Assembly: GCA_964236535.1 (NCBI GenBank)
Contig: CAXSEF010000028.1
Location: 1-33,844, forward strand
From: CAXSEF01 sp964236535
GTDB taxonomy: Bacteria > Pseudomonadota > Alphaproteobacteria > Acetobacterales > Acetobacteraceae
Direction of reading: 5' to 3'
DNA length: 33,844 nucleotides
In this document: positions 9,601-17,569 of the stretch, one piece after another
Position numbering within the stretch: the first letter of the stretch is position 1
Layout: each line of letters starts with the position of its first letter
The notes under the pieces: model-generated
Told to the model about the DNA's origin: nothing
What the model saw: the letters and a program-made list of their open reading frames with translations, nothing else
The model's database searches: none
Made by a program: the position numbers and the translations under genes

Positions 9601-9730
9601 CGATACCAAGGCGGAGGCCGGCGTGGTCGACGAACTGGCCAGCGAGATGGTCGACGGGCGCGGCATCGCCATCGCCCTGCGCGGCGTTGAGGACCGCTCC
9701 GAACCTCCGATGATGCTGGCCGCCGAATGA
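6677..9730 (+). CDS. dotO: DotO/IcmB secretion ATPase (VirB4-like)
   Basis: 1017 residues, almost exactly the length of Legionella DotO (about 1009) and R64 TraU. The N-terminal half is the IcmB-specific domain. The C-terminal half is a VirB4-type ATPase with Walker A APPGSGKSVLANT at about residue 481-493 and a Walker B-like LVIDEAYRLCTD at about 602. The segment near residues 830-860 (GFSSQRLKDMGDGITSQATG) is also typical. In the family a hexamer of DotO docks on the cytoplasmic face of the inner membrane and recruits DotB. The start overlaps the dotN stop by 4 bases. Confidence 0.95.
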   Translation: MTGILSRLLAGLSLTLRQPLYSFCDVETTHGDALVTKHSDYVSVVRVDGMRRMSTRQDVARIATAQRLELSGSLEGRGHAIVGWFASDPELAHVEINRLNMDSCRRVAQELNLDLSDILDERAKLWPKIMRWEAAYYILWTRKAVLTKEERKQMKEEQDGLAREFPRVGDSQRFYLRSDIMAARHGAFVNRVLASLRNHDIAAVELDAHDALKLSREALYRETAGSAWRPSLIGDRLMPRLPEEDEKPHPEGLLWPALREQIFHADALTKGGQRVQIGDYEYANVDMNIGPEDPRPFVELSAALGKDRIPWRAAVVVEGGGKAAMAMKEIAAGFLSMFPNNTDLRRAFAALEREREQNNHISVKLRASFATWAPVEEGKRLRRRISTLSQRVEGWGNCKATSVSGDPLEGVMSTVPALSLASTGNPSLALLGDALAMLPWNRTASPWERGSVLFRRPDGAIWPYDPAGGSMRPLVLDIFVAPPGSGKSVLANTINLGLCLSTAVMGSRGAKLPLIGKVDIGPSAQGFVRLVQEALGPERRHEAIFVTMQFARGYEVNIFDTQVGCESPLPLERAFLQNFLALGTLPPDKSELFEGMPQLIGLVIDEAYRLCTDVPGGSPKPYRVGVEREVDEALRRSHVKLEHEEPWWRDVVNALIDLGDYRLAAVAQRHAVPILQDLINASRSEQVRDMFETLKIASTQEELSKIFNRYIQDLIRRFPTLNSPTKLDFGPARIIVLDLAAVAPTGSAAANRQTEMMYMLARHILARNFFLHPDYAQYVPEKVREYHRQRFQEVVESVKRLDYDEWHRTEGSPQVRAQAELDVREGRKHNIQLGFSSQRLKDMGDGITSQATGRFILRAGDEQEAEQIINRFNLTEASAGIVRYGLNGPGPQGAPFLAVFSADNAKYEQMLVNSLGPIELWALSTTPGDTSLRNRLYEKVGFSEGLRRLAKVFPRGSALKEIERRKADRLTRGELDTKAEAGVVDELASEMVDGRGIAIALRGVEDRSEPPMMLAAE

Positions 9731-9736
9731 GGCGAT

Positions 9737-9748
9737 CCCGTTCGCGCC
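9737..9748 (+). promoter_or_regulatory. Dispersed CCCRTTYGCRCC element, upstream of dotD
   Basis: CCCGTTCGCGCC in the extended form GATCCCGTTCGCGCCGA, starting 52 bases before the dotD ATG, in the 58-base gap after dotO. It would head the longest block of the locus, dotD to dotL. Confidence 0.6.
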
Positions 9749-9788
9749 GATCGCCCCTAGCCTCGGTTCAATCGTCGGAGACCGAGAC

Positions 9789-10265
9789 ATGGCACGCACA
9801 CGGAGCGTAACGCTCGCTGGTCTGATCGGGGTGGCGCTGCTGGCCGGCTGTGCCACTCCGAACGTTCCTACCACGGTGGACACCACCGGCATGCCGAGCG
9901 CCGAGCTGGCGCTGCACCGGGCCATCGACCGGGTGAACGGCGACATGGCGCAGATCGGCGCCACGTCGCTCTCGTCATATCCGGTTGCCGAGACGCCGCA
10001 ATCGGTGCTGCCGGGCGAGCTGGCCAAGCCGGTGCAGTTCGTCTGGGCGGGGCCGCTCGATGCCGGAGTCCGCAAGCTGGCGGACAGCATCGGATACAAG
10101 GTCGTCGTCATCGCCCTGCAGAACGCCCAACCGATCCCGGTGTCGGTCAACGTCCAGGGCCAGGTGATCGGCGCCTTCCAGGCACTTGGTAGGCAGGCGG
10201 GCACCGCCGCGACGGTCGAGGTCGATCCGCTTCATCAGCAGGTTCAGGTGACCCACCATGTTTAG
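9789..10265 (+). CDS. dotD: DotD/TraH outer-membrane lipoprotein
   Basis: 158 residues, like Legionella DotD (about 163). A lipobox LLAGC puts the lipidated cysteine at residue 21. The body contains the N0/secretin-like fold region characteristic of DotD (LAKPVQFVWAGPLDAGVRKL, IGYKVVVIALQN). In the family DotD and DotC are lipoproteins that place DotH in the outer membrane. The 3' end overlaps dotC by 8 bases. It heads the dotD-dotC-dotB set, which has the same order as R64 traH-traI-traJ. Confidence 0.88.
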   Translation: MARTRSVTLAGLIGVALLAGCATPNVPTTVDTTGMPSAELALHRAIDRVNGDMAQIGATSLSSYPVAETPQSVLPGELAKPVQFVWAGPLDAGVRKLADSIGYKVVVIALQNAQPIPVSVNVQGQVIGAFQALGRQAGTAATVEVDPLHQQVQVTHHV

Positions 10266-11202
10266 CCGTAGGGTCCTGCTTGCCGCGACGATGCTGGCTC
10301 CGATGCTCTTGGGTGGCGCCCGCGCAGGGCATGCGGAAGGTGGCGTGTATCCGGAGGCGGTGCCGTTGCAGCCGGCACCGGTTAAGGTCGACCAGGCGGC
10401 GCAGACCCTGGCGAGCCCCATCAACAAGCCCATCACCGGAGCGCTCGAAGTGCCGGCCGTCGTCGGCGGTGAGGCCCCGCCGTCGCTCGAAGCGCTGCAG
10501 GCAACCCGGCCCGGCGATCAGCACGGCGACGGCCTCAAGCCCGGCCGGGCCGACGAGCTGCGACAGGCGGCGATGATCTACGGCGCGCAGGGCGGCTTGG
10601 CCGGACGCGCCTTCGCGCTCAACGAGCTGCTCCGCCGCTACGAGGCGACGCTGGACACCACCTTCGACTTCCGCTCGCTGGTGCTGCCGGTCGGCTCCGG
10701 CCAGACGCTGATGCGCCCGCCGATCATCACCCAGGCGCAGATGGCCTTCGCGCTGGGAGAGGGTGGCCAAGTCGCCCGCGAGACCTCCTGCATCTACGAG
10801 ATCACCCGCGAGGCGCAGCTGACGTCGGCGGCCCCGAACTGGCGCACCTACCTCGTCCGCAGCTGGGCCAAGCCGCAGCGTCCTGCCGATGCCGCGCTCC
10901 CGCGGACCGATGCCGAAGTCGCCTACTGGAACAAGTGGGTGGCCGAGGGCTGGGCGCAGGGCGAGAAGCAGGCGGTTGAAATCTACCTGTCCGACCTGGA
11001 CCGCCTGCAGCGCGACATCACCGGCATGGCCCGGTTCCGCGTTCTGCTGCGCTCCGGCCTAGTCGAGGAGCCCCGGGTCGCATTCCAGAACCGGGCGGTG
11101 GAGGGCGGTCGCGACAGCCTGCATGTCGGCGACCGCGTCATCCGCATCACCGACCAGCCCGGCCTGCAGCGGCGCCGCAGCGCCGGCTACGGCTGTCAGT
11201 GA
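10258..11202 (+). CDS. dotC: DotC/TraI outer-membrane core component, apparently without lipobox
   Basis: 314 residues, like Legionella DotC (about 303). The conserved DotC body is clear: LRQAAMIYGAQGGLAGRAFA, then DTTFDFRSLVLPVG, then PPIITQAQMAFAL. In the family it helps dock DotH in the outer membrane. Legionella DotC is a lipoprotein, but here the N terminus (RRVLLAATMLAPMLLGGARAGHA) has no cysteine at all in the signal region. It reads as an ordinary signal peptide cut near GHA or ARA. The start ATG lies within the dotD 3' end. The stop overlaps the dotB GTG. Confidence 0.87.
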   Translation: MFSRRVLLAATMLAPMLLGGARAGHAEGGVYPEAVPLQPAPVKVDQAAQTLASPINKPITGALEVPAVVGGEAPPSLEALQATRPGDQHGDGLKPGRADELRQAAMIYGAQGGLAGRAFALNELLRRYEATLDTTFDFRSLVLPVGSGQTLMRPPIITQAQMAFALGEGGQVARETSCIYEITREAQLTSAAPNWRTYLVRSWAKPQRPADAALPRTDAEVAYWNKWVAEGWAQGEKQAVEIYLSDLDRLQRDITGMARFRVLLRSGLVEEPRVAFQNRAVEGGRDSLHVGDRVIRITDQPGLQRRRSAGYGCQ

Positions 11203-12374
11203 ACGCCGTCTCGCCGATCACGCCGCCGGCGGTCCCAACGGATCGCCCGGACGGGTTCTGGCCCGGCGAGGGAACCGCCTGGATCACCGAGCCGCGCAAA
11301 TACGCGCCCGGCCTCGATGGATTGCTGGGCTGGGCCTACGACGTCGGGGCTTCTCGCATCGCGTTCACGACCAGCCATCCCGTGTGGCTGCGGGTGCATG
11401 GCCGCAACCGGCAGGTGACGGAGCGTGCCCTGGACGAGGGCGAGCTGGCACAGATCGCCAACCACCTCTACGGCGCGGACGGCACCGCGCGGCTGCAGAG
11501 CGGCTCGGACTTCGACGTGTCCTACGAGGTGATGCGCAGCCGGACCCAGCGGCTGCGCTACCGCGTCAACGCCACGCCGACCCGCACCAGCCGCCGTGAC
11601 GGCGCCAACATCGTGCTGCGGCCCATCCCCGACATGCCGCCGAGCCTGGAGGCCCAGCGGGTCGAGGCGGGCATCCTCGACGCCTTCCGGCCGCGCGAGG
11701 GCATGGTCATCGTCTCCGGGGCGACCGGCTCGGGAAAGTCCACGCTGATCGCCGGCTTCACCATGGCGAAGCTGCTGGACCCGGACGGTCATTACAACAT
11801 CGCCGAGGGCGCGGCACCGATTGAGTTCCTCCTGGATCGGGTGCGGAGCCCGTCCTCGACCATCAGTCAGACCGAGATCCCCCGTGACCTGCCGACCTTT
11901 GAGGGCTTCATCCGCGGCTGCATGCGCCGCGAGCCCACCGACATCATCGTCGGCGAGTGCCGTGACAGCGTGACCATGACGGCCGCGGTGCAGGCGGCGA
12001 TCTCCGGCCACGTGCTCACCACGACCGTCCATGCCAACGACGTGTCCCTGACCATGCAGCGCATCGCCAGTCTGTGCCCGCCGGCGGAGCGGGAGAATCT
12101 TATCAGCGCGGTGGCGCAGTCCCTGCGTCTGGTCATCAACCAGCGCCTCGCGCTGTCGACGGACGGACGCCGCACCGCCCTGCGCGAGTTCCTGGTGTTC
12201 GATGGACCCCTGCGCACGCGCTTCCTGGAGACGCCGGCGGGTGACTGGCCGGCGCTGACCCGGCGCGCGGTGATGGAGCAGGGCCAGTCCTACCAGGTCG
12301 CGATCAGCCGAGCCTTGGAAGAGGGGCGCATCTCGGCCGAGGTCGCCGCGCGCGAAATGAGGGAGATCGGCTGA
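11199..12374 (+). CDS. dotB: DotB/TraJ secretion ATPase (VirB11/PilT-like)
   Basis: 391 residues, near Legionella DotB (377). Walker A GATGSGKSTL lies at about residues 172-181, an acidic/His region follows, and the Walker B-like stretch DIIVGECRDS is at about residue 247-256. A His-box-type segment GHVLTTTVHAND follows at about 270. In the family a hexamer associates with DotO and powers substrate movement. The GTG start overlaps the dotC stop (GTGA). The icmT ATG overlaps the dotB stop, so dotC-dotB-icmT are tightly coupled. Confidence 0.93.
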   Translation: MNAVSPITPPAVPTDRPDGFWPGEGTAWITEPRKYAPGLDGLLGWAYDVGASRIAFTTSHPVWLRVHGRNRQVTERALDEGELAQIANHLYGADGTARLQSGSDFDVSYEVMRSRTQRLRYRVNATPTRTSRRDGANIVLRPIPDMPPSLEAQRVEAGILDAFRPREGMVIVSGATGSGKSTLIAGFTMAKLLDPDGHYNIAEGAAPIEFLLDRVRSPSSTISQTEIPRDLPTFEGFIRGCMRREPTDIIVGECRDSVTMTAAVQAAISGHVLTTTVHANDVSLTMQRIASLCPPAERENLISAVAQSLRLVINQRLALSTDGRRTALREFLVFDGPLRTRFLETPAGDWPALTRRAVMEQGQSYQVAISRALEEGRISAEVAAREMREIG

Positions 12375-12622
12375 TGTGGCGTAACACTGCCCTGCCTGTG
12401 AAGGTGGCGATCCTCGACGCACGGGCCTGCATTCCGGTGCTGATCTTCGTGCTGCACTGGAGCCTGCTCGACCTCTACATCGCCGTGTTCGGGGTGGCGT
12501 TCTTCGGCGTCATTTCCTGGTTCGGCCTGACGGTGCCGGCCTGCATCCGCCTCTTGCGTCGCATGCTGGTCGGAAGCGTCCGCCCCGCGGTGCCAGCCTG
12601 GAAGCGCCGGAGGCTCGCATGA
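12374..12622 (+). CDS. icmT: IcmT/TraK small inner-membrane protein
   Basis: 82 residues, like Legionella IcmT (86). The pattern is conserved along the whole length: W-R-x-x-A-x-P-x-x near the N terminus, an aliphatic core (ACIPVLIFVLHWSLLDLYIA), then GVISWFGLTVPACIRLLRRML and a basic VRPAVPAWKRRR end. Two hydrophobic segments at about residues 18-38 and 40-58. The role of IcmT in the channel is not defined. It starts inside the dotB stop and its own stop overlaps the next ATG (ATGA). Confidence 0.88.
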   Translation: MWRNTALPVKVAILDARACIPVLIFVLHWSLLDLYIAVFGVAFFGVISWFGLTVPACIRLLRRMLVGSVRPAVPAWKRRRLA

Positions 12623-13050
12623 GCGAGGGGTTAGACCTCAAGACCATTAGCGGGACGCTGCGGGTCCTTCTAGAGCGAGGCGGCAAGCCGGTCATCTATC
12701 AATGCGCGGTGACGAAGCAGGATTTCCGCTTCGAGCCCGAGGACGCCGTGACCGTGAACGGACTGCTGCCGGCCTTCCTGACGGCTGCGGATGCCGTCTG
12801 GCATGAGGCGACCGGGCGCAGGTTCAGCCTCGACGTCGTGACCGACCCAGACGCGATCTTCGGCTACGTCGTCCGCGGTGCCCACAGCGGATCGTTCAGC
12901 ACTCTCATGCTGAGCCTGATGGAGGTGCTGGCGCAGATCGAGCAATCGGACTGCCTGCTGGTCAATGAGCTGACCACCGTGTGGATCGGCGCGTCCCGCC
13001 GGAGCGCCGCGATCGGCGCCTTCGCCGCACCTGCGGCGGTGGCCGCCTGA
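12619..13050 (+). CDS. icmS: IcmS-like small acidic protein, candidate coupling-complex chaperone
   Basis: 143 residues, no signal or membrane segment. By eye it aligns with the Legionella effector chaperone IcmS (about 114 residues). It shares GLLPA at residues 48-52 (TVNGLLPAFLTAADAV against ETGLLPAIAKRAD), a spaced F/L-G-Y/I-x-V-x strand (IFGYVVRG), and the last helix pattern TLMLSLMEVLAQI against LRLLCMTDVMNELI. It also lies directly after icmT, where icmS lies in Legionella and Coxiella. In Legionella IcmS pairs with IcmW and binds the DotL tail. No IcmW is visible here. I am moderately sure. The alternative is an unrelated TraL-type protein in the same place. Confidence 0.55.
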   Translation: MSEGLDLKTISGTLRVLLERGGKPVIYQCAVTKQDFRFEPEDAVTVNGLLPAFLTAADAVWHEATGRRFSLDVVTDPDAIFGYVVRGAHSGSFSTLMLSLMEVLAQIEQSDCLLVNELTTVWIGASRRSAAIGAFAAPAAVAA

Positions 13051-13574
13051 TGCGCCGCCGCCTGCCTTACCTGCTGGTGATCCTTTCGATCGCCGCACAC
13101 CTCCGGCCGGCAATCGCCGCAGACGCCCAGACGAGTATCGTTGTGCGCTGTATCGAGAGCGCGGCTACCGCCCATCGTCTGCCTGCAGCCGTGATCGTCA
13201 CGCTGCTGCAGGTGGAAGGCGGCTCGCTCGGTCGGGTGAGCCAGAACACGAACGCGACCGTCGACATCGGCCCCATGCAGGTCAACACGATCTGGGTGCC
13301 CATGGTCGCGCGGCACTGGAGCGCCAGCCCGGCCGACACCTACCTCGCGTTGCGGGACAGCTTCTGTGCCAACGTCGAGGCGGGTAGCTGGATACTGCGT
13401 CAGGCGATCGACGACGCCCACGGTGACTTCTGGGAAGGCGTCGGCTTCTACCACTCGCATGACCCCGGGTACAAGGCCGACTACCTGCGCAAGGTGCTGC
13501 GCCAGGTCCTGCATCTGCAGACACAGGTGAACCGCGACAACGCAAGCGACATGCCGCACGCGGCAGGGAGCTGA
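13050..13574 (+). CDS. Conjugation muramidase (lytic transglycosylase, SLT-like)
   Basis: 174 residues with a signal peptide ending near AIAA-D (residue 25). The catalytic region is visible: VEGGSLG with the predicted acid E56, then SQNTNATVDIGPMQVN, the G-P-M-Q-x-N block typical of pilus/T4SS-associated transglycosylases (PilT/BfpH/TrbN class). In the family it cuts peptidoglycan locally to let the channel pass. The ATG overlaps the stop of the icmS-like gene (TGATG) and dotM follows after 3 bases, so it is an integral member of the operon. It occupies the interval where Legionella carries icmR and icmQ. Confidence 0.85.
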   Translation: MRRRLPYLLVILSIAAHLRPAIAADAQTSIVVRCIESAATAHRLPAAVIVTLLQVEGGSLGRVSQNTNATVDIGPMQVNTIWVPMVARHWSASPADTYLALRDSFCANVEAGSWILRQAIDDAHGDFWEGVGFYHSHDPGYKADYLRKVLRQVLHLQTQVNRDNASDMPHAAGS

Positions 13575-13577
13575 GTC

Positions 13578-14735
13578 ATGGCCGTCGGTGGCAATCGGTC
13601 CGCGTGGCCTTCCCGGGACGACTTCACCTTCGCGAGCCTCTTGGTGGTTGTGCTGGGCGGCGCCTTCCTCTTTTGGCAAGCGTGGGTCACGTTCCACACC
13701 GAGATCTCTGGCTTCGTCGCGTCGCTCGCACACTGGCAGATTGTGCTCATCCAGCACTTCAAACCGATGCTGCATGATGTCGATGGCTTCGTCCTGCATG
13801 CCGATCCGCGCAGTGTGACCCTCCCCCAGATCGCAGGCGTCCTCAACGCGACTGGCATCTATCTCCGCCTGCCCGCTGTGGTGCTTATTGGCGTTCTGGC
13901 GCTCGCATGCCTCCTGGGTTCGGTTGATAGCCGCTTTACGCGGAACCTCGACCTGGACCGCCTGATCGTCGAGCAGGCCCGCACCTTCCGTGTGGTGGCC
14001 GCCTATGCAGTGCGCTTCCTCAAGCTCGAGCCGCTTCTGCCCGGCAAGGTTCGCCCGGCGGACCCGGCGTTGCACACCGGCGAATGGGTGGCTCGCTACG
14101 CGCTCGATGAGGACAAGTGTTTCGATGAGGCCCGTGCCCGCCGACGTCTCGTGGCTCAGCTTGGCCCACGGTGGACGGGTCCAGAGGCGGCCGTCGGCCA
14201 CGTGCGGTTCCTGTTCATCGCCTTCGCGCTGCACCTGCAGCAGGATCGTGAACAGGCGAAGGATCTGCTCGGAGCCTTGTCAGAGGCGATCCCGCCTGGG
14301 AACAGGAAGGACGGTGCCGGTCCCGAAGCCGCTTACAAGCTGCCGGCCGGTCTCGTGGCCCAGGCCGATGCGTTGCTTCGGAATAAGGCAGCATTCGATC
14401 GGGGCCGGGGGATCGCCTCGGCTCATGCCTTCACGGCATCCGCTCTCATGAGCCTCCTGACCGAGGCGCGGCGCCGGTCCGGCGTGTTGGCACCCGCCCA
14501 GTTCGCGTGCCTCAAGCTGGTCGATCGCGACCTCTGGTACGCGCTGCACTCCCTGGGCTTCGAGGGAGACGGGCCCGGTCAAACCAGCCACCCGAACGCT
14601 CGCGTGGAGGCCGTGGGAGCACGCGACCATTGGGCCGCCGAGCGCATCGCCAACCGTCCGTTGCCTATCCCCGCGATCGAGCAGGCGCTCAATGCCGTTC
14701 GCGCCGGAGCGGTTCAGGCTGCGACGAGCACCTGA
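13578..14735 (+). CDS. dotM: DotM/IcmP (TrbA) coupling-complex protein
   Basis: 385 residues, like Legionella IcmP (about 376). Two N-terminal membrane helices at about residues 17-38 and 94-116 are followed by the conserved cytosolic domain (LLPGKVRPADPALHTGEWV, then RARRRLVAQLGPRWTG, then FLFIAFALHLQQDR). In Legionella DotM pairs with DotL and its basic patch recognises glutamate-rich export signals. The gene starts 3 bases after the muramidase stop. The start ATG is preceded by GGGAGCTG. Confidence 0.87.
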   Translation: MAVGGNRSAWPSRDDFTFASLLVVVLGGAFLFWQAWVTFHTEISGFVASLAHWQIVLIQHFKPMLHDVDGFVLHADPRSVTLPQIAGVLNATGIYLRLPAVVLIGVLALACLLGSVDSRFTRNLDLDRLIVEQARTFRVVAAYAVRFLKLEPLLPGKVRPADPALHTGEWVARYALDEDKCFDEARARRRLVAQLGPRWTGPEAAVGHVRFLFIAFALHLQQDREQAKDLLGALSEAIPPGNRKDGAGPEAAYKLPAGLVAQADALLRNKAAFDRGRGIASAHAFTASALMSLLTEARRRSGVLAPAQFACLKLVDRDLWYALHSLGFEGDGPGQTSHPNARVEAVGARDHWAAERIANRPLPIPAIEQALNAVRAGAVQAATST

Positions 14736-14749
14736 ACCCGGAGACACCC

Positions 14750-15193
14750 ATGACCCACCCAATGCTTCGCCTGGTCGTCGGAGGCACCGACGAAGCCGAT
14801 CGGCACATCGAGGTGCCGATGGCCGGCCAGTCGACGCTGCATGTCCATCTCCATCTGGGCGCGGCGCCGGCATCACTCGTTCCGCCGCCGCCCTCGGATG
14901 TGGTGGGGAAGAGCGGGCAATCGGAGAAGGGCTGGGGTCGGGTGCCCCTTCTGGCCTGTGCTGCCTGTGTCCTCGCCCTGGTCAGCTACGAGGCGGGCAC
15001 CCACACCGGCAGCGGGCGTGCGCCCGTCGCGCGACCGCTGCCTGGGTCACCGCAGGCTGCCTTCACCGTACCCAACCCGGCCGAGCTGCCGCCCGCGGTT
15101 CGCCAGCAGCTAGCGTCACCGCCGGTGCTCACGCCACCGCAGGGCGCGCAGGCCGCGGCGGGAGCCAGCAATCCCTTCGGCCTGCATCCCTGA
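14750..15193 (+). CDS. Unrecognised single-pass membrane protein between dotM and dotL
   Basis: 147 residues, family not recognised. The first 45 residues include an alternating His/hydrophobic stretch (STLHVHLHLGAAP). One membrane helix lies at about residues 62-80 (VPLLACAACVLALVSYEAG). The rest is Pro/Ala-rich and apparently disordered, ending NPFGLHP. The start has GGAG 7 bases upstream and lies 14 bases after dotM. dotL starts 15 bases later. The neighbours are two parts of the coupling complex, so a role as a coupling-complex accessory is a fair guess but unproven. The predicted topology (cytosolic N terminus, periplasmic Pro-rich tail) is an inference from charge only. Confidence 0.75.
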   Translation: MTHPMLRLVVGGTDEADRHIEVPMAGQSTLHVHLHLGAAPASLVPPPPSDVVGKSGQSEKGWGRVPLLACAACVLALVSYEAGTHTGSGRAPVARPLPGSPQAAFTVPNPAELPPAVRQQLASPPVLTPPQGAQAAAGASNPFGLHP

Positions 15194-15208
15194 CCGATAG
15201 GTAACGAC

Positions 15209-17542
15209 ATGATCCGCCGGGAGATCACCGGACCGCAGGCCAAGTATGAGCGCACCGGCGCGCAGGGTTTCCGGGACGTCCGCCCGACGACGGCGCGTCT
15301 GTCCGAAATCCTGCGTGGGTCGGCCTCGGCGTTCGTGCTCACGGGCCTGGGGGGCGCGACCTGGTTCTACCCGGCGCTGCTGAACGTGACGGTTCCGGGC
15401 TCGGTGCTCTATGCCACCTGGGTCCTCACGCAGCGGGTCGTCCTGCCCCTGCGCCTGCCGCGCTCTGCGCGCCGCAAGGACTGGGGTAATCCGGACCCGG
15501 CGAACCGCAAGCCCAGACAGGCCGCAGGCACGCACTATGTCGGCCGCGACGCGCTCACCGGCCAGGAGCTGTGGCTGACCAACGAGGACGCGCGGCAGCA
15601 CGCCTCCATTCCCGGCACCACGGGTGCCGGCAAGACCACGGCCATCCTCGGCCAGTTGGCGAACAGTCTGGCCATGGGCAGCGGCTTCGTGCTGGTGGAC
15701 GGCAAGGCGGACAATAAGCTGTTCGGCGAGGTCATGGCGCTCGCGCGGCGCTTCGGCCGCGAGGACGATGTGCTCGCGCTCAACTTCCTGGTCGCCTCCG
15801 GCGTGAAGGAGAGCAACACCTTCAACCCGTTCGCGGCCGGCAACGCCGACGCAATCCGCGAGCTGCTGGTCAGCCAGCTCGGCGAGCAGCAGTCCAGCGA
15901 CCAGAACGGCGTGTTCCGCGGCCGTGCCGTAGCACTCATCGGCACCATCGCCCCGGTGCTGGCATGGATGCGCGACACCTACGGCATCTCGATTAACATC
16001 GAGGCGATCCGCTTCAGCATGGAATTGCGCTGGATCGGCATCCTGGCGGTCCACAAGGTGTTCCTCGTGCGCAACCGGGCGGGTGGCAACCCGGACGAGA
16101 TCCCCGTCCCGGACATCCCGGACGAGATCCTCTACCCGTTGCAGGCTTATCTTGGGGAGATCCCGGGCTACGACACCTCTGTTGCGTGGAACCAGCAGAA
16201 GGACTCCAAGCCATCCGAGCAGCACGGCTTTGCGCTGATGTACTTCACCAACACCTTCACGCAGCTCTCGGTCTCGCTCGGGCACATCTTCAAGGTGCAG
16301 GCCGGCGACATCGACATGCGCGACGTCGTGCTCAACCGGCGCATCCTGGTGGTCAACCTGCCGGCGTTGGAGAACAGCGACGACACCCTGGCCGCCCTGG
16401 GCAAGATCGTGGTCGCCAGCTTGCGCGGGATGATGGCGCAGATGCTCGGCGCCCGGCTGGAGGGCAAGCCGGATGAGATCTTCTCGCTAAAGCCCGGCAC
16501 CGGGGACGGACCGTTCTACATCGTCTTCGACGAGCTGGCGTACTACGCCAGCAGCGGCATGGACCGCATGCTCGCGATGGGCCGCGGCCTCAACATGACC
16601 TTCTGGCTGGCTTTCCAGGAGGTGTCCGGCATCTGGGCGCGCCTGGGCGAGAAGACGGCGAGCCTACTCGGCAACGCCAACCTGACCCTGGCTATGCGCC
16701 AGCAGGATGCCAACCGGACGCGGGAGTGGCTGGAGAAGACGGCGGGTCAGACCTTCGTCACCCAGGCCACCACCTACCAGGGTGGCAGCGTCGGCCAGTA
16801 CCGCGAGGCGCAGCACGCAGAGGTCAAACAGGTCTCCCGGGTGGACTGGGGCGACCTGCAGCGCCTGATCGAGGGCGAGGCGATCGTGCTGTTTGCCGGC
16901 CGGCGGGTCTACGCCAAGCTGTTCCACGCCCAGGTGGACACGAAAGGGCCGGTTCGCCTGAACCGACCTGTCATGCTGGCGTCACCGTCCTCACAGCAGC
17001 TGCGAGCCGACCTGGACGGGACGGCGGATCTCGTTCGGACTCTGGTGTCGGGCGAGGCGCGTTTCGGCGTCGAGCCGGAAGGGCCGGTACTCGCCGCCCT
17101 GCTTAGTGCCTTCGTCTCGAGCCTCAAGGCTGGGTCGGGTGCTCGGATGGCGGCGCAGGCGGCCTGCGAGGCGGCTGGCCAAGCCTATCGTGAAGGGACC
17201 GAAGCCGGCCACATCAAGCGCCCCGGAGGTGCGGGCGCGGAGCCGCCGGTGACCGATCTCCTGCCGATGCTGGAGATTATTGCTGCCAAGGTGGCCGACC
17301 AGGACGCTACGGCTGCCGGCCTACCGGCGAACCCTGTGAGCGCGGACCTTATGCGGGCGCTGGTGGCGATCGAGACCGCATCCGGGTGCTCTCCCCAGCT
17401 GGCCCGGAGGCGCAGCTTGACCGTGCTGGCTGAGCGGGACAGGGCGCTGCAGGCCAAGCCGGTAGCCAAGCCGCCGCAGGCGCTTGCGCCGGCCGACTTG
17501 GCAGACCTCATCAACCGGTTTACCGATCGACTGGCTGCCTAA
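15209..17542 (+). CDS. dotL: DotL/IcmO (TrbC) type IV coupling ATPase
   Basis: 777 residues, matching Legionella DotL (783). Two N-terminal membrane helices at about residues 40-80 are followed by an FtsK/VirD4-type ATPase domain. It has Walker A GTTGAGKTTAIL at about residue 135-146 and Walker B FYIVFDELAYYASSGM at about 436-451. The segment MTFWLAFQEVSGIWARLGEK is the family's sensor region. Beyond residue about 590 lies an extended tail, which in Legionella binds DotN, IcmS-IcmW and LvgA. In conjugation it receives the relaxase-DNA complex. Last gene of the locus, followed by a hairpin at 17570-17597. Confidence 0.94.
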   Translation: MIRREITGPQAKYERTGAQGFRDVRPTTARLSEILRGSASAFVLTGLGGATWFYPALLNVTVPGSVLYATWVLTQRVVLPLRLPRSARRKDWGNPDPANRKPRQAAGTHYVGRDALTGQELWLTNEDARQHASIPGTTGAGKTTAILGQLANSLAMGSGFVLVDGKADNKLFGEVMALARRFGREDDVLALNFLVASGVKESNTFNPFAAGNADAIRELLVSQLGEQQSSDQNGVFRGRAVALIGTIAPVLAWMRDTYGISINIEAIRFSMELRWIGILAVHKVFLVRNRAGGNPDEIPVPDIPDEILYPLQAYLGEIPGYDTSVAWNQQKDSKPSEQHGFALMYFTNTFTQLSVSLGHIFKVQAGDIDMRDVVLNRRILVVNLPALENSDDTLAALGKIVVASLRGMMAQMLGARLEGKPDEIFSLKPGTGDGPFYIVFDELAYYASSGMDRMLAMGRGLNMTFWLAFQEVSGIWARLGEKTASLLGNANLTLAMRQQDANRTREWLEKTAGQTFVTQATTYQGGSVGQYREAQHAEVKQVSRVDWGDLQRLIEGEAIVLFAGRRVYAKLFHAQVDTKGPVRLNRPVMLASPSSQQLRADLDGTADLVRTLVSGEARFGVEPEGPVLAALLSAFVSSLKAGSGARMAAQAACEAAGQAYREGTEAGHIKRPGGAGAEPPVTDLLPMLEIIAAKVADQDATAAGLPANPVSADLMRALVAIETASGCSPQLARRRSLTVLAERDRALQAKPVAKPPQALAPADLADLINRFTDRLAA

Positions 17543-17569
17543 GGGCAACCTAAAATGAATTATCGCTAT

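Noticed and set aside
12864..14234. Minus-strand open frame opposite the muramidase and dotM
   Set aside because: Overlaps two well supported plus-strand genes and shows no domain.
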